Below the pieces are notes generated by a model. It made no database searches, was not told where the DNA came from, and saw only the letters and a program-made list of their open reading frames with translations. From Acidobacteriaceae bacterium (GTDB taxonomy: Bacteria > Acidobacteriota > Terriglobia > Terriglobales > Acidobacteriaceae), in the NCBI GenBank assembly GCA_003132405.1, contig PKXQ01000113.1:1-35812 (forward strand): a DNA stretch of 35,812 nt, read 5' to 3'. Below are positions 1 through 9,047 of the stretch, piece after piece. The translations under genes and the position numbers were made by a program. Numbering within the stretch: position 1 is the first letter of the stretch; the number at the start of each line of letters is the position of its first letter.

Positions 1-114
1 CCCATCTACTGGACGAGTACAATATCGTTTTTTTCAAGTCATCAATAAGCCATAATAGTGCGCGATGAAAAGAGCGATCGGTCGCGGTCGAGACGGTTAC
101 GGTCGTGACACGCG

Positions 115-1731
115 ATGAAGATGACTCTGCAAACTCAACTTCGCCTGTTGCTCATAGGGATCGTCGGGACGGTGGGTTGCTTTGGCGCAACCGCGCAAGC
201 GGCAGACTGCGCCTCCTGCCACAAGAAACAGAGTGCGCACTTTCTGGCTACGCCGATGGCCAAGTCTCTTATTCCACCCGAGACAAAGTCTCCCGGCAAA
301 ATCACACACGAGCGTTCGCATAGCATAATTACCATTGAATATCCAAATCAGCGCATGGTCCACGGTATCTCGGAAAGCGGGCTTACGGCGGAATATACAG
401 TGCGATATCAAGTGGGCGGCGGACTGATGGGCGCCAGTTTCCTGGTGCAGATTGGCGATTATCTGTTTGAGTCGCCCGCTTCGTGGTTTAAGAGTTATGG
501 ATGGGATGTATCGCCGGGCTATGCCGCGGCTTCGGTAATCGATTTCGATCGCGCGATGAGCGATGCCTGTCTTTTTTGTCATGCCGGAGCCGCGCGGTTC
601 GTAGATGCTGACGGACGGCGGCTCCAGACGCCGCTCGGCTCCATCACCTGCGAAAGATGTCATGGAGCCGGCGAAGAGCACGCGCGGCACCCTTCCACTA
701 AAAACATCATCAATCCCGCGAAATTAGCCGGCGCGGAGCGCGACAGTATTTGCGAGCAATGTCACCTCGAGGCCGCAGGCCGCATTTTAAATCCTGGGAA
801 AACATGGGCAGACTTTCATCCCGGAGACGCGGCAGAACGAACTCTTGCTACTTACATTCTGAGCGGCGGCGACAATAAGGATGTTATTGCTGTCAGTCAG
901 GTGGAGGAACTTGCTGAGAGCGAATGCGCCCGCAAGTCTGGTGGTAAGCTATGGTGCGTCACTTGCCATGATCCGCATGGCGCGACTGGAGCGGCATCTG
1001 GCGTGAAAATCGAACGCCAGCATGAAGTTCGCCGGATTTGCACTTCGTGTCATACGAAGTTATCTCCAATGGCGCACCCTGCCGATCAAATTGAGTGCAC
1101 AAGTTGTCACATGCCGAGCACGCCCACGACGAATGTCACGCATGCCGCTCTCACCGATCATCGCATCCTGCGCCGGCCATTAGAGGCCGCGCGAGACTCG
1201 GCGGAGAAGCAGAGTGCTCCGCCTAGAATCACAGCATGGCGTGAACCGCCTTCCGAATTCCGCGATCGCGATCTGGCGCTGGGCGAGATTCTGGCGGCGG
1301 TATCGAAGAATCAGCCCGCCTTAGAAGAAGAGGGAGGTCGTTTGCTTGAGGCACTGCCCGAGGAATTGCGGAATGTAGATTTCGACGCGTTGTCCGCTCT
1401 GGAGGGCTTGATGCTGCAGCGGGGAAACTTGGCCGCGGCGGTGCAACTCGGGCGACGCACGGTGGAGTTGCGTCCGCAGAGCGCGAAGGCCGCAATAAAT
1501 TATGGGATCGTTTTGCAGCGTTCGGGAGACTTGGCGGAGGCTGAGCGGCAATTCAAGCGAGCTATCGAATTGGATGTATCGTTGAAACCGGCTCACGAGA
1601 GGCTCGTCATTTTGTATAAGAGCCAGGGGCGGCGACAAGAAATGCTGGACGTGATCGACAGTTTCCTGAAGTGGAATCCGCAGGACATTATGTTTCGGTT
1701 GCAGCGAGAACAGTTGACAACTGCCCCGTAG
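115..1731 (+). CDS. Secreted heptaheme c-type cytochrome with C-terminal TPR repeats
   Basis: This is probably a periplasmic or exported electron carrier. A signal peptide (hydrophobic residues 10-25, ending ATAQAA) comes just before the first heme motif. Seven CXXCH heme-attachment motifs start near residues 32, 152, 179, 213, 281, 309 and 328, which fits the cytochrome c554 / multiheme 'doubled CXXCH' group. Residues about 430-530 form TPR-like helices (for example NYGIVLQRSGDLAEAERQF), so a redox module is joined to a protein-interaction module. The ATG at 115 puts the signal peptide at the N-terminus; the ribosome site is weak. The stop lies about 60 bases before the likely start of the CRTAC1 gene, so the two are probably co-transcribed. 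The heme count is read directly; the redox partner is unknown. Confidence 0.9.
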   Translation: MKMTLQTQLRLLLIGIVGTVGCFGATAQAADCASCHKKQSAHFLATPMAKSLIPPETKSPGKITHERSHSIITIEYPNQRMVHGISESGLTAEYTVRYQVGGGLMGASFLVQIGDYLFESPASWFKSYGWDVSPGYAAASVIDFDRAMSDACLFCHAGAARFVDADGRRLQTPLGSITCERCHGAGEEHARHPSTKNIINPAKLAGAERDSICEQCHLEAAGRILNPGKTWADFHPGDAAERTLATYILSGGDNKDVIAVSQVEELAESECARKSGGKLWCVTCHDPHGATGAASGVKIERQHEVRRICTSCHTKLSPMAHPADQIECTSCHMPSTPTTNVTHAALTDHRILRRPLEAARDSAEKQSAPPRITAWREPPSEFRDRDLALGEILAAVSKNQPALEEEGGRLLEALPEELRNVDFDALSALEGLMLQRGNLAAAVQLGRRTVELRPQSAKAAINYGIVLQRSGDLAEAERQFKRAIELDVSLKPAHERLVILYKSQGRRQEMLDVIDSFLKWNPQDIMFRLQREQLTTAP

Positions 1732-1789
1732 AGGAAAAGAAAACTTGAGGGTGCTATTCGCAAATAGAAACGAGAGTAAAGCACGCGCG

Positions 1790-3523
1790 ATGCCGTCGCG
1801 ATCGCGACAGCGCGCCTGTGCGATGAATTCTTTTGCTCCTGTCCTCGCTTCGTTTGCCGTGGTTGCGTTCGTCGGTAGCTTTCTTCTCTTGCAGGCTGCG
1901 CCGCCGCCCATAAGCCCAATTCGCTTTTCATTTCAGGCGATTCCATTTCGTTTGGAGAATGATGAAACTCCGGTTCGGCACGTGCCCGCGGCGATGGCGG
2001 GAGGAGTCGCAATTCTCGACTACAACAAGGATGGACGTCCGGACATTTTCTTTACGAATGGAGCCAACCTGGCCACGTTGAAGAAAGATTCGCCGAAATA
2101 TTCAAACCGGCTTTTCCGCAACGATGGTCGCGGTGTTTTTACCGATGTGACGAAAGGCGCGGGTTTGGCGGGGACAGGATATGATTTCGGCGTGGCCGTC
2201 GGCGATTACGATAATGACGGGTATCCGGACATTTTTGTTGCGGGCCTGCATCGCAATACTCTCTACCACAATAATAAGGATGGAACTTTCACCGATGTCA
2301 CGGCGAAGGCGGGACTTAGCCGTCCAGACACGGAACACGGCGCGCTGTGGTCAATTGCGGCGGTGTGGGTTGATGTCAACAACGACGGACTGCTCGATCT
2401 TTTCATCGTCAATTATCTGCAATGGAATTATGAGAACGAGCCGCGCTGTGAATATGCGGGCGTGGTGCAATATTGTCATCCGCGATCTTACAAAGGCCTC
2501 CCCAACCAGCTATTTCTTAATAACGGAGACGGCACATTCACGGATGTGTCGGCGCAGTCGGGAATTCGCGCTCATATCGGCAAGGGCATGGGCGTCGGTA
2601 TGGCGGATTATGATCTCGATGGAAAAGAAGATCTGTTTGTCACCAACGACGGTTATTACAACTTTCTGTTTCACAATTTGGGCGGGGGAAAGTTTGAGGA
2701 AGCCGCTTTTCAGGCGGGTGTGGCGCTGGTCGACGTCGGCGACTTCATCAGCGGCATGGGTCTGGACTTTCGCGATTTCGACAACGACGGTTATCCCGAC
2801 ATAGCTTTTGTCGCGCTGAATAACGAAACCTTTCCGCTCTTTGAAAATACCGGGAAGGGAAATTTCGTTGAAATCACCGCCAAGAGCGGAATGACTAGGG
2901 CGAGCCGGCCGATGGCGGGTTTTGGCGCGGGACTTTACGATTTTGATAACGATGGCTGGAAGGATTTATTTGTAACGCGCGGCCACGTCGATGCCATACC
3001 GGCGCAGCACGAGGAGATTGAGCAATACAACACCGTGTTCCGCAATCCGGGTTTTGCTAGCGCTGGTATTGCGAATGCCGGTGCAATGGGGCAATGGCTG
3101 CCGCTTACGGAGGAGGCTGGCCTCGACGCTTTTCCTCCGGCGCGGCATCGTGGTGTTGCGTTTGGCGATCTCGATGGCGATGGCCGCATCGATGTGGTCA
3201 CGACAGCGTTGGGTAGGGATGCCGAGATCTGGATGAACCGCAGTCCGAACTCCGGCCACTGGCTTGATGTCGCGCTGGAAGGCACGCGCAGCAATCGCGA
3301 CGGCATTGGAGCCCTGGTGAAGGTGGTAACAAAAACGGGAACACAATATAACCACATGACCACGAGCGTCGGCTACGCGTCGTCGAGCGACGGACCAGTA
3401 CACTTCGGCCTGGGGCCAGATGCGATCGCGGATACGATCGAGATCCGTTGGCCTTCGGGAACGGTGCAGCGTATCGAACACGTGGCGGCGGATCGCATAC
3501 TCAATGTGAAGGAGCCGCGCTGA
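1790..3523 (+). CDS. Secreted CRTAC1-type FG-GAP/VCBS repeat protein with ASPIC/UnbV domain
   Basis: This is an extracytoplasmic beta-propeller protein of about 577 residues. Seven calcium-binding DxDxDG-like motifs mark successive FG-GAP/VCBS blades: DYNKDGRPD, DYDNDGYPD, DVNNDGLLD, DYDLDGKED, DFDNDGYPD, DFDNDGWKD and DLDGDGRID. The last roughly 90 residues match the ASPIC/UnbV domain (SVGYASSSDGPVHFGLG and IRWPSGTVQ). Open frame extends to a TTG at 1745, but the ATG at 1790, or the one at 1823 directly before the hydrophobic segment, gives a normal signal peptide. The gene follows the multiheme cytochrome on the same strand. The last 23 bases overlap the convergent TPR gene. Proteins of this type are common in Acidobacteria and Planctomycetes, and their exact role is not established. 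Confidence 0.88.
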   Translation: MPSRSRQRACAMNSFAPVLASFAVVAFVGSFLLLQAAPPPISPIRFSFQAIPFRLENDETPVRHVPAAMAGGVAILDYNKDGRPDIFFTNGANLATLKKDSPKYSNRLFRNDGRGVFTDVTKGAGLAGTGYDFGVAVGDYDNDGYPDIFVAGLHRNTLYHNNKDGTFTDVTAKAGLSRPDTEHGALWSIAAVWVDVNNDGLLDLFIVNYLQWNYENEPRCEYAGVVQYCHPRSYKGLPNQLFLNNGDGTFTDVSAQSGIRAHIGKGMGVGMADYDLDGKEDLFVTNDGYYNFLFHNLGGGKFEEAAFQAGVALVDVGDFISGMGLDFRDFDNDGYPDIAFVALNNETFPLFENTGKGNFVEITAKSGMTRASRPMAGFGAGLYDFDNDGWKDLFVTRGHVDAIPAQHEEIEQYNTVFRNPGFASAGIANAGAMGQWLPLTEEAGLDAFPPARHRGVAFGDLDGDGRIDVVTTALGRDAEIWMNRSPNSGHWLDVALEGTRSNRDGIGALVKVVTKTGTQYNHMTTSVGYASSSDGPVHFGLGPDAIADTIEIRWPSGTVQRIEHVAADRILNVKEPR

Positions 3524-4568
3524 CGGCTGAATCGTCGGTGTTGAGCGCGGAATCGCCTTCGAGTTGGCGATCTTGTTTTTGCGGTTCCGCCAACAGATCG
3601 TCGACAATCTGCCGCTCGCGCAACCCATCATCTGGCCGATGCAAGCGGTAATAAATTGCCGCCAGTTGAACATGCGCCTTGAGCAGGTTCGGAGCATCGC
3701 GAATAATCGTTTCGAAGTCAGTCGCTGCCTGCGCGTTATCGCCAGCGGCCATCACAGTCACGGCCCTCTGATATCGCGCCATCAGCGAACGTGGGTTGAT
3801 TTGCAGCGATCTCTCGAGATAAGTCTTCGCGCTCTCCAAATTTCCGTCGGCGCGCAAAAGAGTACCCAAACGCAGGTTGGCGTCGAAGTCATTAGGATCG
3901 AGTTCGATCGCTTTGCGATAAGCCGCCTTTGCCCCCTCTTCATCACCCGTGCGGAGCTTTGCTATACCGCTCAACGTGTAAGCGCCGGGCATGGAGGGAT
4001 CCAAATGCAATCCGCGGTCGAGGCTGTCTCGTGCTTCGGTATATTTCCCAAGTTTCAATTGCGCCATTCCGGCGAGCATCCATGCACTGGCATCATTGCG
4101 GGCGGTCGCGACCCGCTGCATAAGTTTCAGACCTTCTTGCAGATTCTCTGCATGAATGAGGGCTTCTCCGAGAACAAATGCTATGTCGAGATTTTGCGGA
4201 TGGCTTTTTTCGAAAGGCCCAAGCAATTGGATCGCTTCGTCGTAGGAGCCCCGAAGAACGAGACAGTTCCCGAGCAAGACGGGGATTTGAGGATTACCCG
4301 GCTGCTGCTTAAGTGCCAAGCGATAGTTGTCGGCCGCGGCATCGAGGCGACCCAATTGGAGCAGGGCGGCCGCCATGTTGGTGCGTGCTACGACCAAGCC
4401 TGGCTCTAGTTTCAACACTTGCTGATAATCGCCGATGGCGGTGGCGAAGTCGCCCCGTTTTTGCGCTGCCAATGCTTGGTCAAACAATGTTTTTGATTTT
4501 GTATCTTGTCCCCAGCAGAGCGAGGCGAGAAGAAGCAATGCAATCGCGGGGCGCATCACGACCAGCAT
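3501..4568 (-). CDS. Secreted tetratricopeptide-repeat protein
   Basis: A protein of 355 residues with a signal peptide (MRPAIALLLLASLCWGQ) and about eight TPR units filling residues 30-330, such as AQKRGDFATAIGDYQQVLKL and YRKAIELDPNDFDANLRLG. It has no catalytic motif, so it is a scaffold or interaction protein of the envelope. The tail after residue 330 is low-complexity and polar. Its 3' end overlaps the 3' end of the CRTAC1 gene by 23 bases, tail to tail, so neither gene has room for its own terminator. It lies downstream of the TonB receptor on the same strand, but a strong hairpin separates them. The start could also be the ATG four codons later. Confidence 0.85.
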   Translation of the reverse strand: MLVVMRPAIALLLLASLCWGQDTKSKTLFDQALAAQKRGDFATAIGDYQQVLKLEPGLVVARTNMAAALLQLGRLDAAADNYRLALKQQPGNPQIPVLLGNCLVLRGSYDEAIQLLGPFEKSHPQNLDIAFVLGEALIHAENLQEGLKLMQRVATARNDASAWMLAGMAQLKLGKYTEARDSLDRGLHLDPSMPGAYTLSGIAKLRTGDEEGAKAAYRKAIELDPNDFDANLRLGTLLRADGNLESAKTYLERSLQINPRSLMARYQRAVTVMAAGDNAQAATDFETIIRDAPNLLKAHVQLAAIYYRLHRPDDGLRERQIVDDLLAEPQKQDRQLEGDSALNTDDSAVSAAPSH

Positions 4569-4586
4569 ACTGGATGCCCATCTACG

Positions 4587-4614
4587 AAAAAAGCGGCGAG
4601 CCGAAACTCGCCGC
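4587..4614 (-). terminator. Rho-independent terminator of the TonB receptor gene
   Basis: Read on the minus strand, a perfect 8-bp stem (GCGGCGAG / CTCGCCGC) with a 6-base loop is followed at once by six T residues. It lies 22 bases after the receptor stop codon and just before the TPR gene, so it should end the long receptor transcript. Confidence 0.85.
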
Positions 4615-4635
4615 CCAGTTTAATTTCTCAACCGG

Positions 4636-7600
4636 TCAGAAATAAAGCTTTAGAGCAAGCTGCAAGATGCGGGGGGAGTTAGCCTGTCCCGTAATCTGAC
4701 CAAAGGAATTACCCGGTCCCGTGGGCTGCACAGTAGTGTTCGGTGCGCCAAATTGTACGTGATTGAGAGTATTGAAGGTCTCCGCCCGGAACTGCAGCCG
4801 GGCGGCTTCCCTAAAGTGCAATGGGAACTCTTTGAAAATTGACATCGAAAAGTTGTTCGTTCCCGGCGCTCGGAGATTCGGCAAAACCCGCGGAGCCGTG
4901 CCCAAGGCGTACGGCAAAGGCTTCGTCGCCTCGGTTGCACACTGGCCGCAGGAGAAATAAGTGTTAATACCCGCTCCGGGCCCCCAATCGCTGGCCCTCG
5001 TCAGCGGTGCATTGAGGTCGGGACGTTGGTTTCCGAAAGTTGGAACGTTGGTTCCACCCTGCAGCAACAGAATGAGTGGCAGTCCTGTATCCCAGCGGTA
5101 AATGCCATTCACCTGCCAGTTGCCGAACGCAGTATCCACCCACTTATTCACGTTTCCGCCAAAAGTCTTGCCGCGACCAAAAGGCAGTTCATAGACGGCG
5201 GTGACCTGCGCAATCTGCGAAACGTCGAATTGCGAAAGCGATCGTTCGCACGCCGGACAGTTGGGATCCTGGATCTGCGCCAGAGTTGATCCAGCTGTGC
5301 CATTGATATATACGCTATTACCGGCGATTGAGGCATTATCGATGGCCTTCTGGTTGGTGTAAGTGGCCAGGAATTGGAGGCCCTGCGAGAAGCGCTTCTC
5401 GACCCGCAAGCTGAACCCGTTATAGATCGCGTTAGCAATCGGCGGATCGACGTTCTGCAACAGGCTGCCGCCCCATGTTGTTGTCCCATACTGCGGGAAG
5501 GGAAGATAGGCGTTATATGCTGGCCACTGACCGCCCCAGAAACCATTGCTGTACGGGGCCGTGTTCGCTTCAACTCCCGCCTGGACTGCGGCGGGGATGG
5601 TAGCAGCACCATTCAGTGCGCCCGAGTTGGTGACGAATTCGGCAGCAATATTATCGGGCAGGTGGTTGAGGGAAAAGTTGTCGCCACCCATGTACAACCT
5701 ATTGCCTTTCTTGCCGATGTATTCGGCGTCGACCAACACATTCCAGCCGACCTCCCGTTCGAGACCGACGCTCCAGGATTGTTCCCGCGGCAGCACGCTA
5801 TATGCAGGCGATCTTACCGGCACCGCCGAACCGGATGAGAGTTCGCCGATACCGAACTTATTGCCCAGGCTGTTCCCGATTACAGTGCCCTCAAAAGCTG
5901 TGCCTGCGGGTTGACCCAAGACATCGACCGAGTTTGGATAAGCCTGAGGAAGGCCGCTAGGTTGAACGAATGCATAAGGTGAATTCTGGTCGTCATAGCC
6001 GGCGAAACCGAATCCGCCACTGCCGATACCGGCAGCGCCTCCTTTCGACGGATCGTAGTAAATGCCGTATCCGCCACGCAAGACAGTATGGTTGTCGAGA
6101 CGGAACGCCATCCCAAGGCGCGGTCCTATCGCATCCCAGTAGGTGTCAAACGGTGTCCGGGGATTGCCGTCTTGCCCGGCATATTCGAATGACCCCTTCA
6201 ATCCCGGTATTACCGAGGCAACGTTCGGATCGAAGTAACTCATGCGATTGTGGCGTTCCGTGCGGGGCATGTCGACGTCGTAGCGCAGTCCCAAATTGAT
6301 CGTCAACCGGTTATTTACATGCCAGTTGTCCTGGACAAACCCGGCATACTGGAAATTCTGCGTGGCGGGAGACGCCGGGATTGAGTAGGCATCCCAGCCG
6401 GTGGCGTATCCGATGAGAAAACTAGCCATCGAGTCGCCGCCATTGTTGAACTGCTGGTCGGTCGCATTCTGGTTGAACTCCCAGCGACCGCCGGGAAGTT
6501 CCCACTGCGTAAAGTTGATCTGGTGGCGGCGAATTTCTCCGCCGAACTTCAGGTCATGGCCACCCGTGGAATGCGAAACCGAAGCCACCAACTGGCCAAC
6601 ATCCTGGGCGTATAACAACGAGGACCACGGCTGACCGCCATAAGTTGCATTCCCATTGCCCGACGCGTAACTATCAAGCGCCAGGGCTGGCGGCGACGCC
6701 ACGCCGGATGCTGTCGCCAAATCCGCAGGCATGCCGATGGAAGTGGGATTCCAACTCGTATCGGGGCCCGCCGTTTTCGCATAGGTATAGATGTAACCCA
6801 AGCTAGCCGTGAAGAGTGTCTTGGCACTGAATGTGTGATTGTAGCTGAGTGCTCCTGACCAACCGAAGGACGTGGTGGGTCCCTGGGTATTGGTGTCAAA
6901 GTCGGTGCCGAACAGGTTGGCATCCTCCGAGGTCCCCCAGTTGTGTGACAGTCGGAAATTGAAGAGATCGTTTTGAGTTAAACGATAGTCGAGCTTGACA
7001 TCGATCCCATTGCCGACACTAGGGTTGCCTGCGTTGCCGAGATAATTGCTCTGCCGCAAGTTGTAATTCGCCGCGCCCGGCAAAATGTTCGGCATGGGGA
7101 TGAGGTTCGCCTTGAATATGGCTTGCACAACCGGGCTAAACAGATTGCCCAACACGCCGGGAGTGATCCAGGGGGCATTCGCATTGCCCGCGCTCGCGAA
7201 GGTGGCGAGATTATTGTAGGGAATGAAAGTGTCGTGATAAGGATTTCCGCCCTGGCTCAAACTCGGACTCGGATCGATGCTGTACGGGTCATAGATCTGA
7301 CCGGCTTGCAGGAATACGCCATTCGGGTCGACGCACTCACCGGTCAAAGTACCCGAAGTAGCAAAGCTGCCGTTGCCCGCCTTATCGCTGGTGTTGGTGC
7401 AGATTTCGCCAAGATTGCCTGTCCGCTCGAGCTGTGTGGGAACAGCCAAGGCTTTCGTTGTTGGCGTGATCTCGCGAGTTCCTTCGTAATCGAAGAAGAA
7501 GAAAAGTTTGTCTTTAAAAATCGGCCCCCCAACGGTACCTCCGAAATCGTTCCAGTGGTACGGCGAGATGGGAATCCCGGTTGCGTTATTGAAATAGTTA

Positions 7601-8430
7601 TTGGCGTTGAAGATGGTGTTGCGATTGAACTCATATAAACTCCCGTGGAATTGGTTGGTGCCAGACCGCGTAACCATGTTAACAACCGTGGTGCCACTGA
7701 ATCCAAACTCGGCGCTGAAATTTGTTTGCTGAATCTTGAATTCCTGCACCGCGTCGACGCTCGGGTTATAGAGTGGATCTACCCATCCCGAATTCTGATC
7801 GTAATTGGTGGTGCTGACCCCATCGACCACGACGTCCGCCTGGGCGTTGCGCGAACCTTCGGAGACGAAATTGTTGCCCAAGCCGCTGTAACCACCGGGC
7901 CCGTAAGTATCGCCAGTAGGCTGCGACACGCCCGGTGCAAGGAAGGCCAAATCATAGGCGAACCGGTTAATCAAGGGCAGATCGTTGATATACTTTCTGT
8001 CAATCGTCTGTCCGGTGGAGGCGTCTTCTGACTGCACCTGCGCCGCTCCGCTCTGCGAGACCTCGACGGTCTCGGTCGTCTTGCCCACCTTCAGCTTAAC
8101 GTCTTGCGCCACGTCGCCGTTCACGTTCAAAGTGATACTGTCGATCTGCTCCGCCGAGAATCCTGCAGCTTCAACTTTTAAAGAATAGACACTAGGTTGC
8201 AGCGATCGAAAGTAGTAGCGGCCTGCGTTATCGGTGGTGGTGTGGTATTTGAAGTTCTTAGTTACATCGGTCAACGTAAGAGTCGCTTTAGGCACGACTG
8301 CGCCCGATGGGTCCTGAACGATGCCACTAATCGACCCGCTGTAGAGTTGCGCCCACGCTGGGCTTGCCGCCATAACAACCATAACTACGGTGAGCAATGA
8401 CATCGAAACTGCACGGCTAGTTTGCCTCAT
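4636..8430 (-). CDS. Oar-like TonB-dependent outer-membrane receptor with carboxypeptidase-regulatory-like domain
   Basis: An outer-membrane transporter of about 1264 residues, in the size range of Acidobacterial Oar/TonB receptors. After a signal peptide ending SPAWAQ comes a carboxypeptidase-regulatory-like fold (SGIVQDPSGAVVPKATLTL to VYSLKVEAAGF, about residues 28-100), then a plug domain (QTIDRKYINDLPL onward, with NMVTRSGTNQFHGSLYEFNR), then a long beta-barrel ending in the outer-membrane signature LALKLYF with a C-terminal Phe. The ATG at 8430 is chosen over one 15 codons upstream because AGGAGG lies 7-8 bases before it and the signal peptide then starts normally. It is divergent from the clan GH-A lipoprotein and near GH116 and LacI, which suggests import of a glycan or glycoconjugate. 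The substrate is not readable from sequence. Confidence 0.92.
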   Translation of the reverse strand: MRQTSRAVSMSLLTVVMVVMAASPAWAQLYSGSISGIVQDPSGAVVPKATLTLTDVTKNFKYHTTTDNAGRYYFRSLQPSVYSLKVEAAGFSAEQIDSITLNVNGDVAQDVKLKVGKTTETVEVSQSGAAQVQSEDASTGQTIDRKYINDLPLINRFAYDLAFLAPGVSQPTGDTYGPGGYSGLGNNFVSEGSRNAQADVVVDGVSTTNYDQNSGWVDPLYNPSVDAVQEFKIQQTNFSAEFGFSGTTVVNMVTRSGTNQFHGSLYEFNRNTIFNANNYFNNATGIPISPYHWNDFGGTVGGPIFKDKLFFFFDYEGTREITPTTKALAVPTQLERTGNLGEICTNTSDKAGNGSFATSGTLTGECVDPNGVFLQAGQIYDPYSIDPSPSLSQGGNPYHDTFIPYNNLATFASAGNANAPWITPGVLGNLFSPVVQAIFKANLIPMPNILPGAANYNLRQSNYLGNAGNPSVGNGIDVKLDYRLTQNDLFNFRLSHNWGTSEDANLFGTDFDTNTQGPTTSFGWSGALSYNHTFSAKTLFTASLGYIYTYAKTAGPDTSWNPTSIGMPADLATASGVASPPALALDSYASGNGNATYGGQPWSSLLYAQDVGQLVASVSHSTGGHDLKFGGEIRRHQINFTQWELPGGRWEFNQNATDQQFNNGGDSMASFLIGYATGWDAYSIPASPATQNFQYAGFVQDNWHVNNRLTINLGLRYDVDMPRTERHNRMSYFDPNVASVIPGLKGSFEYAGQDGNPRTPFDTYWDAIGPRLGMAFRLDNHTVLRGGYGIYYDPSKGGAAGIGSGGFGFAGYDDQNSPYAFVQPSGLPQAYPNSVDVLGQPAGTAFEGTVIGNSLGNKFGIGELSSGSAVPVRSPAYSVLPREQSWSVGLEREVGWNVLVDAEYIGKKGNRLYMGGDNFSLNHLPDNIAAEFVTNSGALNGAATIPAAVQAGVEANTAPYSNGFWGGQWPAYNAYLPFPQYGTTTWGGSLLQNVDPPIANAIYNGFSLRVEKRFSQGLQFLATYTNQKAIDNASIAGNSVYINGTAGSTLAQIQDPNCPACERSLSQFDVSQIAQVTAVYELPFGRGKTFGGNVNKWVDTAFGNWQVNGIYRWDTGLPLILLLQGGTNVPTFGNQRPDLNAPLTRASDWGPGAGINTYFSCGQCATEATKPLPYALGTAPRVLPNLRAPGTNNFSMSIFKEFPLHFREAARLQFRAETFNTLNHVQFGAPNTTVQPTGPGNSFGQITGQANSPRILQLALKLYF

Positions 8431-8437
8431 GGCAAAT

Positions 8438-8446
8438 CCCCTCCTT
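8438..8446 (-). promoter_or_regulatory. Strong ribosome-binding site of the TonB receptor
   Basis: On the minus strand the sequence AAGGAGGGG lies about 7 bases before ATG 8430. It decides the start codon in favour of 8430 over the in-frame ATG at 8475. Confidence 0.8.
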
Positions 8447-8791
8447 GCAATAGTCCCGCAGTGGTAAGACCCCACACGAGCCGCCCACCTAACTCCACAA
8501 ATACCTTGGCTAAAATCGCGCCGACGAAGCTTCCCCGGTCGTAAATAGCCTCAGGCATAGCTGCACACTTTGCAGCCACCGAACCTTGAGGACAGCGAGT
8601 CTGCAACAGTTCGATTCTGGTTGTCAAGCTAAAATAACGTTTTTGTATTAGATTTCTGAGGGTTGCGCCAAAATCTGGCTTTTTCGTGCTAGACGGGCAT
8701 TCCTCTGAACCCTCTCTTGGGTGATGATGATATTGATCGCGTCCGTGGGGCGAAGCCGCAGCGCTTGGTTCGTCTAGTTCACATGGAGTCA

Positions 8792-8805
8792 ACGCTTTAA
8801 AGCGT
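8792..8805. promoter_or_regulatory. Perfect 14-bp palindrome, candidate operator
   Basis: ACGCTTTAAAGCGT is its own reverse complement and sits in the roughly 620-base divergent region between the TonB receptor and the GH-A lipoprotein. A separate imperfect palindrome centred on AACGTT (near 8638) also occurs here, and AACGTT recurs upstream of the LacI gene near 14346. Either could bind the LacI-family regulator; this is inference. The rest of 8447-9047 shows no gene I can support. Confidence 0.35.
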
Positions 8806-9047
8806 GCGGTCGACGGCTCTCTGCTTTTTCATAGATCGCAATCCCTAAAAAGGTGATTCGCCAAACCAACCAACTCGCCGAGTAAAGTTAGTTGGCTGCT
8901 CATAACTATGAACTTATAAGAATTCCCTAACATCCTTGCCATCGACGGTAAGATGCTGTGCTAAGCTAGCGTCGATTTTCGATACTGCGGACAAAAAGTA
9001 TGGCTCAGGATCATGAGCGAAATAACAATCTTCATCGTGTTGAGCAA

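Noticed and set aside
2966..3697. Long minus-strand open frame (243 codons) opposite the CRTAC1 gene
   Set aside because: It has no domain or ribosome site, and the plus strand there encodes clear FG-GAP and ASPIC/UnbV motifs.
3564..4409. Plus-strand open frame of 281 codons
   Set aside because: It is antisense to a well-supported TPR gene and shows no family features.
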